Under the pieces are notes generated by a model. It saw nothing but the letters and a program-made list of their open reading frames with translations. It was not told the origin of the DNA and did no database searches. This document shows, in pieces, positions 6,856-13,435 of a DNA stretch of 16,247 nt. Position 1 is the stretch's first letter, and the number at the start of each line of letters is the position of its first letter. The stretch comes from an uncultured Lysobacteraceae bacterium (GTDB taxonomy: Bacteria; Pseudomonadota; Gammaproteobacteria; Xanthomonadales; Rhodanobacteraceae): assembly GCA_946480705.1 (NCBI GenBank), contig CAMLLF010000016.1, positions 1-16,247 of the forward strand, read 5' to 3'. Position numbers and translations under genes: made by a program.

Positions 6856-7835
6856 GGTGCCGGGTCCACCGGCAGGGCGGTCACGATCTCGCGCACGATG
6901 TACAGCGGCCGGCGCTTGGACTCCATGAACATGCGGCCGACGTATTCGCCGAGGATGCCCAGGCATGCCAGCTGCACGCCGGCGAACAGGGCGAGCAGCA
7001 CCGTCAGGCTGGCCCAGCCGCGCACCACGTCGAAGAACAGCCACGACACGAGCGCATAGGCCATCACCGCCAGCGCGACGCCGAAGCAGCCGAGTGCGGC
7101 CCAGATGCTGATCCGCAGCGGCACGACCGAAAATCCGGTGATCGCGTCGACCGCGAGGCGCAGCATCCTGCGCAGCGGATACTTGGTGACGCCGGCAAAG
7201 CGTTCGGCGCGCACGTACGGAAACGCGACCTGGCGGAAACCGAGCCAGGCGACGAGCCCGCGCACGAAGCGATGCTGTTCGGGCAGCGCGAGCAGCGCAT
7301 CGAGCACCGGCCGCGTGACGAGACGGAAGTCGCCGACGTTCTCGGGAATGTCCACATCGGTGAGTCTGTTGAGCACGCGGTAGAACAGGCTCGCGCTGCC
7401 GGTCTTGAACGCGGTCTCGCCCTGGCGTTCGGTGCGCCGGCCGTAGACCACGTCGGCCCCCTGGTCCATCGCGGCCATCATCGGCGCGAGCAGTTCCGGC
7501 GGATCCTGCAGGTCGGCATCGATCATCAGGATGCGTTCGCCGCGGCAGAGCTGCAGACCGGCGCTCAGCGCGAGCTGGTGGCCGAAGTTGCGCGACAGCG
7601 ACAGTGCGACGACATGCGCGTCGGCGCGCGCGATGGCCTGCAGCAGCTCCCAGGTGCGGTCGCGCGAGCCGTCGTCGACGAAGACGATCTCGTAGTCGTC
7701 GCCGGCCGCCGCGACGCAGGCCGCGCCGAGGCGCCGCGCGGTCTCGGCGATGACTTCTTCCTCGTTGAAGCACGGAACGACGACGCTGACGCGGGGACGC
7801 GGTCGGTCGTCGCGGGGCAGTGCGGTCGCGATCAT
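6852..7835 (-). CDS. GT2 polyprenyl-phosphate glycosyltransferase (GtrB/DPM1-like)
   Basis: A 327-residue GT-A glycosyltransferase with two C-terminal membrane helices, the GtrB/ArnC/dolichol-phosphate-mannose synthase layout. Visible motifs: VSVVVPCFNEEEVIAETARR (16-35), DDGS (54-57), DADLQDPPE (106-114, metal/nucleotide-sugar site), GDFRLVTR (168-175) and the basic RFAGVTKYPLRRM segment ahead of the membrane. Helices follow (IWAALGCFGVALAVMAYALV and SLTVLLALFAGVQLACLGIL), with EYVGRMFMESKRRPLYIV at the end. Such enzymes move a sugar from an NDP donor to undecaprenyl phosphate on the cytoplasmic face. The ATG at 7835 is preferred; a GTG at 7883 would add 16 residues with no family feature. 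It opens the ATGA-linked set down to 4829. The donor sugar cannot be inferred. Confidence 0.92.
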   Translation of the reverse strand: MIATALPRDDRPRPRVSVVVPCFNEEEVIAETARRLGAACVAAAGDDYEIVFVDDGSRDRTWELLQAIARADAHVVALSLSRNFGHQLALSAGLQLCRGERILMIDADLQDPPELLAPMMAAMDQGADVVYGRRTERQGETAFKTGSASLFYRVLNRLTDVDIPENVGDFRLVTRPVLDALLALPEQHRFVRGLVAWLGFRQVAFPYVRAERFAGVTKYPLRRMLRLAVDAITGFSVVPLRISIWAALGCFGVALAVMAYALVSWLFFDVVRGWASLTVLLALFAGVQLACLGILGEYVGRMFMESKRRPLYIVREIVTALPVDPAP

Positions 7836-7868
7836 GAGGTCTGCTGCCGGGTGCGAAGAACGTCGTAT

Positions 7869-7884
7869 TGTGGCCGAGGCCACA
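7869..7884. repeat. Short hairpin tgtggcc/ggccaca between the OleD-like and GT2 genes
   Basis: A perfect 7-bp stem with a two-base centre lies in the 76-nt spacer upstream of the GT2 start and overlaps the alternative GTG start at 7883. It might be an operator or weak attenuator. No T-run follows, so I do not call a terminator. Confidence 0.4.
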
Positions 7885-7911
7885 CCGCCCTGGCGACTGT
7901 ACGATCAGGTC

Positions 7912-8922
7912 TCAGCCCTTGCGCTGCTGCATCCGCTGCCGCGCCAGCTGTTCGCCGACGCGCGCGAGCCCTTCGTTGGTGCTGACCCGCGGCGTGTAGC
8001 CGAGGTCGCGCCGCGCCGCGGCGATGTTGAACCAGTGCGCCGTGGAGAGCTGCTCGACGATGAAGCGCGTCAGCGGCGGCTCGGACTTGAGCCGCAGCAG
8101 GCTCCAGATGCGTTCGAGGTTGCGGCCGACGAAGCGCGCGAAGTCGACCGAGATGCGGCGTTCCTCCGGCGGCAGGCCGGCGGCCTTGAGCAGCGCGTTG
8201 ATCATCGCGTCCTGGTTGACCGGCTCGCCCTGCGTGATGAAGTAGACCTTGCCCGCGATCGGCGAGCCGGGCTCGAGCCGGTCGAGCGCGAGCACATGCG
8301 CTTCGGCCGCGTTGTCGACGTAGACCGTGTCGATCTTCTTCGGCGTGTCGCCGATGTGCCGCAGCCGGCCCCTCGTCGAGCGGTCGATGATGCGCGGCAG
8401 CAGATGCGGATCGCCGGGTCCCCAGATCAGGTGCGGCCGCAGCGCGACGGTGGCGAGCTGCGGCGAATTCGCCGCGATCACACGCTGTTCGGCGCGCGCC
8501 TTGGTCTGCGGATACGGCGCGAGGAAATGCTTCGCATAAGGTACCGATTCGTTGACGCCGTTGAGGTCCTGTCCGTCGTGCACGACGCTCGGGCTCGACG
8601 TGTAGACGAGCCGTGGAATGCGGTGGATCTCGCAGGCCGCCAGCACGTTGTCGGTGCCGCGCACGTTGACTTCGTAATACTCCGACAGCGGTCCCCAGGC
8701 GCCGGCCTTGGCCGCCGTGTGCACGATCGCATCGCAGCCTTCGGCCGCCGCGGCGATCAGATCGAGGTTGCGCAGATCGCCCTGCCGCTGCTCGACGCCG
8801 AGCGTCGCGAGTTCGGGATAGTCGTGGCGATTGAACGAGCGCACCGCATGGCCGCGCGCGACGAGCTGCTTGCAGACGGCCTTGCCGAGAAAACCGCCGC
8901 CGCCGGTGACGAGTACTTTCAT
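7912..8922 (-). CDS. oleD: NAD(P)-dependent reductase of the 3-beta-HSD/OleD family
   Basis: A 336-residue extended short-chain dehydrogenase. The Rossmann glycine motif is at the very N-terminus (VTGGGGFLG, residues 5-13), with HTAAKAGAWG (68-77), the active-site serine region VYTSSPSVVHDG (106-117) and YxxxK as YPQTK (Tyr137, Lys141). RPHLIWGPGDPHLLPRIIDR and the C-terminal EPPLTRFIVEQLSTAHWFNI segment are strongly like OleD, the 2-alkyl-3-oxoalkanoate reductase of olefin (long-chain hydrocarbon) biosynthesis, and like 3-beta-hydroxysteroid dehydrogenases. The ATG at 8922 is chosen since the Rossmann strand begins at residue 2; the frame is open to 9018 but that part reads through a repeat. 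oleA, oleB and oleC are not in the window, so pathway membership is uncertain and the symbol is tentative. The GT2 gene follows 76 nt downstream. Confidence 0.82.
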   Translation of the reverse strand: MKVLVTGGGGFLGKAVCKQLVARGHAVRSFNRHDYPELATLGVEQRQGDLRNLDLIAAAAEGCDAIVHTAAKAGAWGPLSEYYEVNVRGTDNVLAACEIHRIPRLVYTSSPSVVHDGQDLNGVNESVPYAKHFLAPYPQTKARAEQRVIAANSPQLATVALRPHLIWGPGDPHLLPRIIDRSTRGRLRHIGDTPKKIDTVYVDNAAEAHVLALDRLEPGSPIAGKVYFITQGEPVNQDAMINALLKAAGLPPEERRISVDFARFVGRNLERIWSLLRLKSEPPLTRFIVEQLSTAHWFNIAAARRDLGYTPRVSTNEGLARVGEQLARQRMQQRKG

Positions 8923-8972
8923 GGAAAATTCCGCAAAAATGGCGCTGCACAGCGAAGAACCCGAGGGGGATG

Positions 8973-9016
8973 GGTAGGAAGTAGAGAGAGCGGGCGCGCT
9001 TTCTCTATTTCCTGCC
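8973..9016. repeat. Intergenic palindrome B1
   Basis: Arms ggtaggaagtagagagagcg (8973-8992) and cgctttctctatttcctgcc (8997-9016) pair over 20 positions with a 4-nt loop; the three deviations are all G-T (G-U) compatible. Purine-rich left arm and pyrimidine-rich right arm match the style of palindromes A, C and D. It sits upstream of the OleD-like gene, in the 192-nt spacer to speA. Confidence 0.75.
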
Positions 9017-9021
9017 ACCTA

Positions 9022-9108
9022 CGCTCTTTTACTTGTTCAAAACGACCAAGGACGAATAGGTAGAAACGAGCGACCAGCGCTTTTCCCTATGTCTTGCTCC
9101 CTATTTCC
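9022..9108. repeat. Degenerate intergenic palindrome B2
   Basis: This second half of the spacer carries cgctcttttacttgttc (like the right arm of palindrome C) followed by aataggtagaaacgagcg (9055-9072) and cgcttttccctat (9078-9090), a poorly matching hairpin, then ccctatttcctg, which echoes the right arm of B1. It looks like one or two decayed copies of the same family. Confidence 0.5.
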
Positions 9109-9114
9109 TGCTTC

Positions 9115-11004
9115 TCAGGGCGCCTCGGCCAGATACGTATACCCCGTCAGCCCGGTTTCCAGCACGCTGTCGAACTGCTGCGCCGTCGCTTCGTCGAGGC
9201 CGGCCGCGACGATCTTGTCGCGATAGGCCTGGCGCAGCGCTTTCAGGTCGTAGCCGACGTAGTCGAGCATGATGTCGCAGGAGTCGCCGCGCTTGAACTG
9301 CGACAGCTGCGCGCGGCCGTCGGCGTCGACGTGCACGCTGACCGCGTCGGTGTCGCCGAACAGGTTGTGGATGTCGCCGAGCGTTTCCTGGTACGCGCCG
9401 ACCATGAAGATGCCGAGCCGGTACGACTCGCCGGCACGCAGTTCGTGCAGCGGCAGGCTCACGTCGAGACCGTCCTCCTCGACGTACTGGTCGATGCGGC
9501 CGTCGGAATCGCAGGTCAGGTCGCCGATGACGCCGCGGCGCGTGGGTTCCTCGTCGAGCCGCGTCAGCGGCACGATCGGGAACACCTGGTCGATGGCCCA
9601 GACGTCCGGAATCGACTCGAACACCGAGAAATTCACGAAATACTTGTCGACGAGGCGCAGGTCGAGCTCGTCGATGGCCTGGCGGTGCGCGCGCTCCTCG
9701 GGCTTCAGCCGCGTGCGCACGATCGTGACGATCGCGTAGAACAGATCGTCGAGCCGCGCGCGGTCGGCGAGCGACAGCTGGCCGAGCGCGTACAGAGTCT
9801 GGCCTTCGGCGACGTGATGCAGGGCTTCCTGATACAGCTCCAGCAGCGGACGTTCGTCGAGTTCGGCGTGGATCTCGCGCAGATGGCGCAGCACGGCCGG
9901 TTCGTTCGCGCGTTCCGGCGGAATCGCGCCGCTGGGCGCCTGCTCGACTTCGCTGACGTTGACGATGAGCACGGCGTGGTGCGCGGTCATCGCGCGGCCG
10001 GCTTCGGTGATCACGCGCGGTGCCTTGAGGCCGTGTTCGGCGCAGGCCTCCGCGAGCGGCTGCACGATGGTCGCGGCGTACTGTTCGAGCCCGTAGTTGA
10101 TCGAGCAGAACGAGCGCGAACGCGAGCCTTCGTAGTCGACGCCGAGGCCGCCGCCGACGTCCATCGTCGCGATCGGAAGTCCCATCTTGGACAATTCCAC
10201 GAAGTAACGCACCGCCTCGCGCATGCCCGCGGCGATGTCGCGCACGTTGCTGAGCTGCGAACCCATGTGGAAGTGCAGCAGCTTCAGCGTGTGGTCGAGA
10301 CGGTGCGAACGCAGCTGTTCGACAAGGTCGAGCACCTGGCGCGGGGTCAGGCCGAACTTGGCCTTGTCGCCGCCGGTGTTCTGCCACTTGCCGGCACCGA
10401 GCGTCGCCAGGCGCATGCGCACGCCGAGCAGCGGCTCGACGCCGAGCGCGCGCGATTCCTCGATGACGTGGCCGAGTTCGGACGGCTTTTCGATGACGAT
10501 GTAGATCTCCAGGCCGAGCCGGCGGCCGATCAGCGCGAGCCGGATGTACTCGCGGTCCTTGTAGCCGTTGCAGATCACGGTGCTGCCGGGCTTGGCGAGC
10601 GCGAGCACGGCCATGAGTTCGGGCTTGGAGCCGGCTTCGAGGCCGAAGCCCCGGTCGCCATGCGCGGCGAGTTCGCCGGCGACGCCGCGCTGCTGGTTGG
10701 TCTTGATCGGGAACACCGCGGTGTAGCCGCCGGCGTAGTCCCAGTCGCCCATGACTTTCGCGAACGCCGCCTGCAGGCGGGCGCGGCGGTGGTGCAGGAT
10801 GTCGGAGAAACGCACGAGCAGCGGCAGGCGCGAGCCCTGCGCCTGCGCCGCGGCGACGATGTCGTCGAGCGCGACGGCCGGTCCGTCCGGCCCTTGCGGC
10901 TGCGCGACCATGCGGCCGTGCGCGTCGACATCGAAATAGGTTTCGCCCCAGTAGGGCACGGCGTAGCGCTGGCGCGCCTGTTCCACGTTCCACGCATTCG
11001 TCAT
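9115..11004 (-). CDS. speA: SpeA, biosynthetic arginine decarboxylase
   Basis: A 629-residue PLP enzyme of fold type III that converts arginine to agmatine, the first step of the agmatine route to putrescine and spermidine. The N-terminus (YAVPYWGETYFDVDAHGRMV) is typical. The PLP lysine is Lys101 in AVFPIKTNQQ. Other conserved sites: LHFHMGSQLSN (243-253), the phosphate-binding glycine loop DVGGGLGVDYEGSRS (282-296), TEAGRAM (333-339), and the C-terminal active-site cysteine in TCDSDGRID (Cys498). GIFMVGAYQETLGDIHNLFG is the usual SpeA C-terminal signature. Length matches the family (~630-660). GAGGAA lies about 9 nt ahead of the ATG at 11004. It is divergent from speE, the enzyme that ends the same pathway, so the 269-bp spacer between them probably controls both. 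Agmatine deiminase or agmatinase is not in the window. Confidence 0.97.
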   Translation of the reverse strand: MTNAWNVEQARQRYAVPYWGETYFDVDAHGRMVAQPQGPDGPAVALDDIVAAAQAQGSRLPLLVRFSDILHHRRARLQAAFAKVMGDWDYAGGYTAVFPIKTNQQRGVAGELAAHGDRGFGLEAGSKPELMAVLALAKPGSTVICNGYKDREYIRLALIGRRLGLEIYIVIEKPSELGHVIEESRALGVEPLLGVRMRLATLGAGKWQNTGGDKAKFGLTPRQVLDLVEQLRSHRLDHTLKLLHFHMGSQLSNVRDIAAGMREAVRYFVELSKMGLPIATMDVGGGLGVDYEGSRSRSFCSINYGLEQYAATIVQPLAEACAEHGLKAPRVITEAGRAMTAHHAVLIVNVSEVEQAPSGAIPPERANEPAVLRHLREIHAELDERPLLELYQEALHHVAEGQTLYALGQLSLADRARLDDLFYAIVTIVRTRLKPEERAHRQAIDELDLRLVDKYFVNFSVFESIPDVWAIDQVFPIVPLTRLDEEPTRRGVIGDLTCDSDGRIDQYVEEDGLDVSLPLHELRAGESYRLGIFMVGAYQETLGDIHNLFGDTDAVSVHVDADGRAQLSQFKRGDSCDIMLDYVGYDLKALRQAYRDKIVAAGLDEATAQQFDSVLETGLTGYTYLAEAP

Positions 11005-11064
11005 TGACGCGTTTCCTCAACTGTCCGAAAGGTGCGTCGCAGCGGCGGGCCTGGACGTAGAACC

Positions 11065-11112
11065 AGACAACGGTCGGCTTCACTTGAGCAAGTGAACCTG
11101 ACCCCGTTGTCT
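11065..11112. repeat. 48-nt imperfect palindrome (REP-like) in the speA-speE spacer
   Basis: Outer arms agacaacgg (11065-11073) and ccgttgtct (11104-11112) are perfect, and the centre ttcacttgagcaagtgaa (11079-11096) is an 8+2+8 perfect inverted repeat; the stretch between differs only by two extra bases and two mismatches. The half-site 'aagtgaacctgacccc' resembles repeated extragenic palindromes of related bacteria as I remember them. It may be a REP element in the speA 5' leader or an operator. Confidence 0.7.
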
Positions 11113-11156
11113 CTTGCCGACGACCGGAAGCCTCGCACGCCGCGGGGCCGTCGGAC

Positions 11157-11171
11157 CGCGCATTGTACCGG
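11157..11171 (-). promoter_or_regulatory. Putative speA promoter -10 box
   Basis: On the minus strand the hexamer TACAAT (11167-11162), preceded by CCGG, points at speA. A weak TCGACG lies 16 nt upstream as a possible -35. The 15-nt block is mirrored at 11225-11240 for speE, which supports a pair of divergent promoters. The transcript would carry a 5' leader of about 150 nt that contains the 48-nt palindrome. Confidence 0.4.
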
Positions 11172-11224
11172 GCGGAGGTCTAGCGTCGATGACACCGCAG
11201 GACGCGACCCAAGTCGCCGGGGAA

Positions 11225-11240
11225 CCGGTACAATCGCGCG
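11225..11240 (+). promoter_or_regulatory. Putative speE promoter -10 box
   Basis: Sequence ccggtacaatcgcgcg has TACAAT at 11229-11234, 40 nt ahead of the speE ATG. It is an inverted copy (one base inserted) of 11157-11171. No convincing TTGACA is seen at 16-18 nt, so it would be weak or activator-dependent. Confidence 0.4.
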
Positions 11241-11273
11241 CCCCGATCAGACCGCCTCCCCGAGAACCGCGCC

Positions 11274-12125
11274 ATGTCCGAGACCTCCTGGTTCACCGAA
11301 CAGCACGAGCATTCCGGCTCGTCGATTGGTTTTCGCGTCAAAGAAAAGCTGCACGCCGAAAAGACGCCGTTCCAGACCATCGAGATCTACGACACGACCG
11401 ACTGGGGCAAGCTCATGGTCATCGACGGCTGCATGATGGTCTCCAGCCGCGACAATTTCCTCTATCACGAAATGATGTCGCACCCGGCGCTGTTCACGCA
11501 TGCGCGCGCCAAGCGCGTCGTCATCATCGGCGGCGGCGACTGCGGCACCCTGCGCGAAGTGCTGCGTCATGACGAGGTCGAGAAAGCCGTCCAGGTCGAG
11601 ATCGACGAGCGCGTCACGCGGCTCGCCGAAAAATATTTCCCGGAACTGTGCGAAGCGAACAGCGATCCGCGCGCCGAGCTGCTGTTCATCGACGGCATCA
11701 AGTACATGGCCGAGTGCGAACCGGAATCGCTCGACCTGATCATCGTCGACTCGACCGATCCGGTCGGTCCGGCCGAAGGCCTGTTCAACGCGGCGTTCTA
11801 TGCGAGCTGCTACAAGGCGCTGCGTCACGGCGGCATCCTCGTGCAGCAGTCCGAATCGCCGCTCGTGCATCTGGATCTCATCAAGTCGATGCGCCTCGCG
11901 ATGAAGAGCGCCGGCTTCCAGGCCGCGCGCACGCTGAACTTCCCGCAGCCCTGCTATCCGACCGGCTGGTGGAGCTGCACGATGGTGCGCAAGGGCGCCG
12001 ACCTCGCCGGCTTCCGCGAACGCGGCGCGGCGAGCAAGCAGTTCCCGACGCGCTACTACAACGTCGACATGCACCGCGCGGCGCTTGCACTGCCGGAGTT
12101 CGTGCGCGAGGCGCTGGGCGAGTAG
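11274..12125 (+). CDS. speE: SpeE, spermidine synthase (polyamine aminopropyltransferase)
   Basis: A 283-residue enzyme that transfers the aminopropyl group of decarboxylated S-adenosylmethionine to putrescine, giving spermidine in the cytoplasm. Motifs: the N-terminal beta domain with FQTIEIYDTTDWGKLMVIDG (33-52) and RDNFLYHEMMSH (59-70), the nucleotide-binding loop VVIIGGGDCGTLREVLRH (82-99), the acidic strand VQVEIDERV (107-115) and the catalytic-loop aspartate in DLIIVDSTDPVGPAEGLF (154-171; Asp159 matches the catalytic base). The GGGDCG form, instead of the commoner GGGDGG, is seen in xanthomonads as far as I recall. Length is standard. It begins divergent from speA; downstream lies palindrome C and then the AEC permease on the same strand. 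The Shine-Dalgarno sequence is weak (gagaa). No speD (AdoMet decarboxylase) is present here. Confidence 0.96.
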   Translation: MSETSWFTEQHEHSGSSIGFRVKEKLHAEKTPFQTIEIYDTTDWGKLMVIDGCMMVSSRDNFLYHEMMSHPALFTHARAKRVVIIGGGDCGTLREVLRHDEVEKAVQVEIDERVTRLAEKYFPELCEANSDPRAELLFIDGIKYMAECEPESLDLIIVDSTDPVGPAEGLFNAAFYASCYKALRHGGILVQQSESPLVHLDLIKSMRLAMKSAGFQAARTLNFPQPCYPTGWWSCTMVRKGADLAGFRERGAASKQFPTRYYNVDMHRAALALPEFVREALGE

Positions 12126-12138
12126 GCAGGAAGAGGGG

Positions 12139-12192
12139 AGAGGAGTGAGAAACGGGTAAGCGAGGCCGCTCTTACTCGTTTCTCACTCCTCT
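12139..12192. repeat. Intergenic palindrome C
   Basis: Left arm 12139-12160 (gaggagtgagaaacg… core) pairs with 12171-12192 over 22 positions, interrupted only by one G-T position, with a 10-nt loop. The core gtgagaaacgggtaagcgagg is nearly the core of palindrome A (gtgagaaacgagtgagcgaag). A pyrimidine-rich tail (cttcactcgttttctcgcttc) runs to the AEC start codon. The element fills the 86-nt gap between speE and the AEC gene. Confidence 0.85.
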
Positions 12193-12211
12193 TCACTCGT
12201 TTTCTCGCTTC

Positions 12212-13117
12212 ATGTCCGTCCCCGCCGCCTTCGCGTTCGTCCTGCTGCTGATGGCGCTGGGCCGCGCGCTGGCCTGGCGCCGGCTCGTGCCCGACAGCGC
12301 GCCCGACGCGCTGAACATGGTCGTGTTGTATGTCTGCATGCCGGCCTCGATCCTGCTGCAGGTGCCGAAGCTGCAGTTGGCTGCGTCGACGTTCGCCGTC
12401 GCGCTCGCGCCATGGCTGCTGCTCGCGCTGAGCACGCTGATCGTGCTGACCGCCGCACGATTCCTGCGCCTGCAGCGCAGCGACACCGCCGTGTTGCTGC
12501 TCGAGACGCCGCTCGGCAATACGTCGTTTCTCGGCTATGCGCTGATTCCGGTGCTCGCGAGCCCGCACGCGATGCCGTTCGCCGTGCTCTATGACCAGTT
12601 CGGCAGTTTCCTGATTCTGTCGACCTTCGGCCTGACCGTAATCGCCGTCTATTCCGGCGGCGAACGGCCGACGCCGGCGGCGGTCGCGAAACGCGTGCTG
12701 CGCTTCCCGCCGTTCCTCGCGCTCGTGTTCGCGCTGACGGTGATGCCGGCCGATCCGCCGGCGGAAATCACGAAGATGCTGCAGCAGGTCGCGAGCGCCA
12801 TGCTGCCGATGGTCGGCATCGCGCTCGGCATGCAGCTGAAACTGCGCCTGCCGCGCGCGCAGTTGCTGCCGCTGGGGCTGGGCCTCGCCGGAAAGCTGCT
12901 GCTGATGCCGGCGCTCGCGCTCGGCGTCTGCGCCGCGCTGGGCCTGGAGGGCGACGCGCGTGCCGCCGTCGTCCTCGAATCGGCGATGCCGCCGATGATC
13001 ACCGCCGCCGCGCTAGCCGCGATGGCGCGCCTGTCGCCGGAACTCGGCGCGGCGCTGGTCGGCTATGGCGTGGTGCTGTCGATGGCAACGTTGCCGGCGT
13101 GGCGGGCGTTGATCTAG
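12212..13117 (+). CDS. AEC (auxin efflux carrier) family permease
   Basis: A 301-residue inner-membrane transporter with about ten hydrophobic helices. The first half begins FAFVLLLMALGRALAWRRLV, then ALNMVVLYVCMPASILLQVP, which fits the AEC pattern 'N.....PA.....'; ETPLGNTSFLGYALIPVLAS and AVLYDQFGSFLILSTFGLTV form the conserved middle part with the G-N-T motif. The second half has MLPMVGIALGMQLKLRLPRA and VLESAMPPMITAAALAAMAR, the usual 'E..MP....' repeat. Substrates in bacteria include malate, other organic acids and amino acids; nothing here tells which. The ATG at 12212 has no purine-rich ribosome site because the pyrimidine arm of palindrome C abuts it; the first helix still argues for this start. 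It converges with the cupredoxin gene. Confidence 0.9.
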   Translation: MSVPAAFAFVLLLMALGRALAWRRLVPDSAPDALNMVVLYVCMPASILLQVPKLQLAASTFAVALAPWLLLALSTLIVLTAARFLRLQRSDTAVLLLETPLGNTSFLGYALIPVLASPHAMPFAVLYDQFGSFLILSTFGLTVIAVYSGGERPTPAAVAKRVLRFPPFLALVFALTVMPADPPAEITKMLQQVASAMLPMVGIALGMQLKLRLPRAQLLPLGLGLAGKLLLMPALALGVCAALGLEGDARAAVVLESAMPPMITAAALAAMARLSPELGAALVGYGVVLSMATLPAWRALI

Positions 13118-13142
13118 GAACTAGAGATCGGCAAGCAAGAAC

Positions 13143-13304
13143 TGTGTCCTGTTCCGTGACCAACGGGTCGAACAATTCCGGTGTCTTTTGCCGCGATACG
13201 TCGTTGCACCGCGTTGCCGTAGCGCGCTACGGCGCCTCGGTGCGCCTGGTCTCGCGACGAAATCCATCCGGAATTTTTCCGACGTATTTACGGAACAGGA
13301 CACA
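13143..13304. repeat. 162-nt imperfect palindrome, possibly a mobile repeat or structured RNA
   Basis: The ends tgtgtcctgttccgt (13143-13157) and acggaacaggacaca (13290-13304) are perfect 15-bp inverted repeats. Nested inside, in register, are aattccgg/ccggaatt (13174-13181, 13268-13275), cgtcg/cgacg (13199-13203, 13255-13259), gcaccg/cggtgc (13206-13211, 13238-13243) and a perfect central palindrome gccgtagcgcgctacggc (13216-13233). Five pairing blocks around one centre (about 13224) show a real long hairpin. Short minus-strand ORFs cover it but have no protein-like features. It takes up half of the 318-nt gene-free spacer 13118-13435; the remainder holds palindrome D, a terminator and nothing else I can identify. 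Confidence 0.8.
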
Positions 13305-13315
13305 AGAGGTTAGTA

Positions 13316-13360
13316 GGGTAAGAACGAGAGAACGCCCGCCTTTCCCAGTTCTTGCCTGCC
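13316..13360. repeat. Intergenic palindrome D (degenerate)
   Basis: Left arm ggtaagaacgagagaacg (13317-13334) pairs imperfectly with ctttcccagttcttgcc (13340-13356). The right part cagttcttgcctgcc (13346-13360) also has a 14/15 inverted partner, ggcaagcaagaactg, at 13130-13144, on the far side of the 162-nt palindrome. This suggests the large hairpin interrupts a copy of the palindrome family. Confidence 0.6.
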
Positions 13361-13377
13361 AGTCTCCAATTTGCTTC

Positions 13378-13407
13378 AAAAACGAGAGGCGGCCTCCGCC
13401 GCCCCTC
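13378..13407 (-). terminator. Intrinsic terminator of the cupredoxin gene
   Basis: Read on the minus strand: stem GAGGGGCGG, loop CGGAGG, stem CCGCCTCTC (9 bp with one G-U), then G and TTTTT. It lies about 30 nt past the cupredoxin stop codon at 13436, which is the expected place. Confidence 0.75.
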
Positions 13408-13435
13408 GCTCTCAACGGTCACGCACGCGCTCCGT

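Noticed and set aside
4829..7835. Horizontally acquired phage serotype-conversion island
   Set aside because: The gene logic is Gtr-like, but there is no integrase, attachment site, tRNA or visible drop in GC content around it.
7750..9063. 437-residue plus-strand open frame
   Set aside because: Antisense to the OleD-like gene; no recognisable protein features.
9094..11007. 637-residue plus-strand open frame
   Set aside because: It is the antisense shadow of speA, which has full family motifs; the plus-strand product is rich in Arg, Asp, Val and Glu without domains, typical of GC-rich antisense frames.
13121..13415. Two short minus-strand ORFs (60 and 62 codons) in the spacer
   Set aside because: They lie across the 162-nt palindrome and palindrome D, where the sequence is explained by base pairing, and they look unlike proteins.
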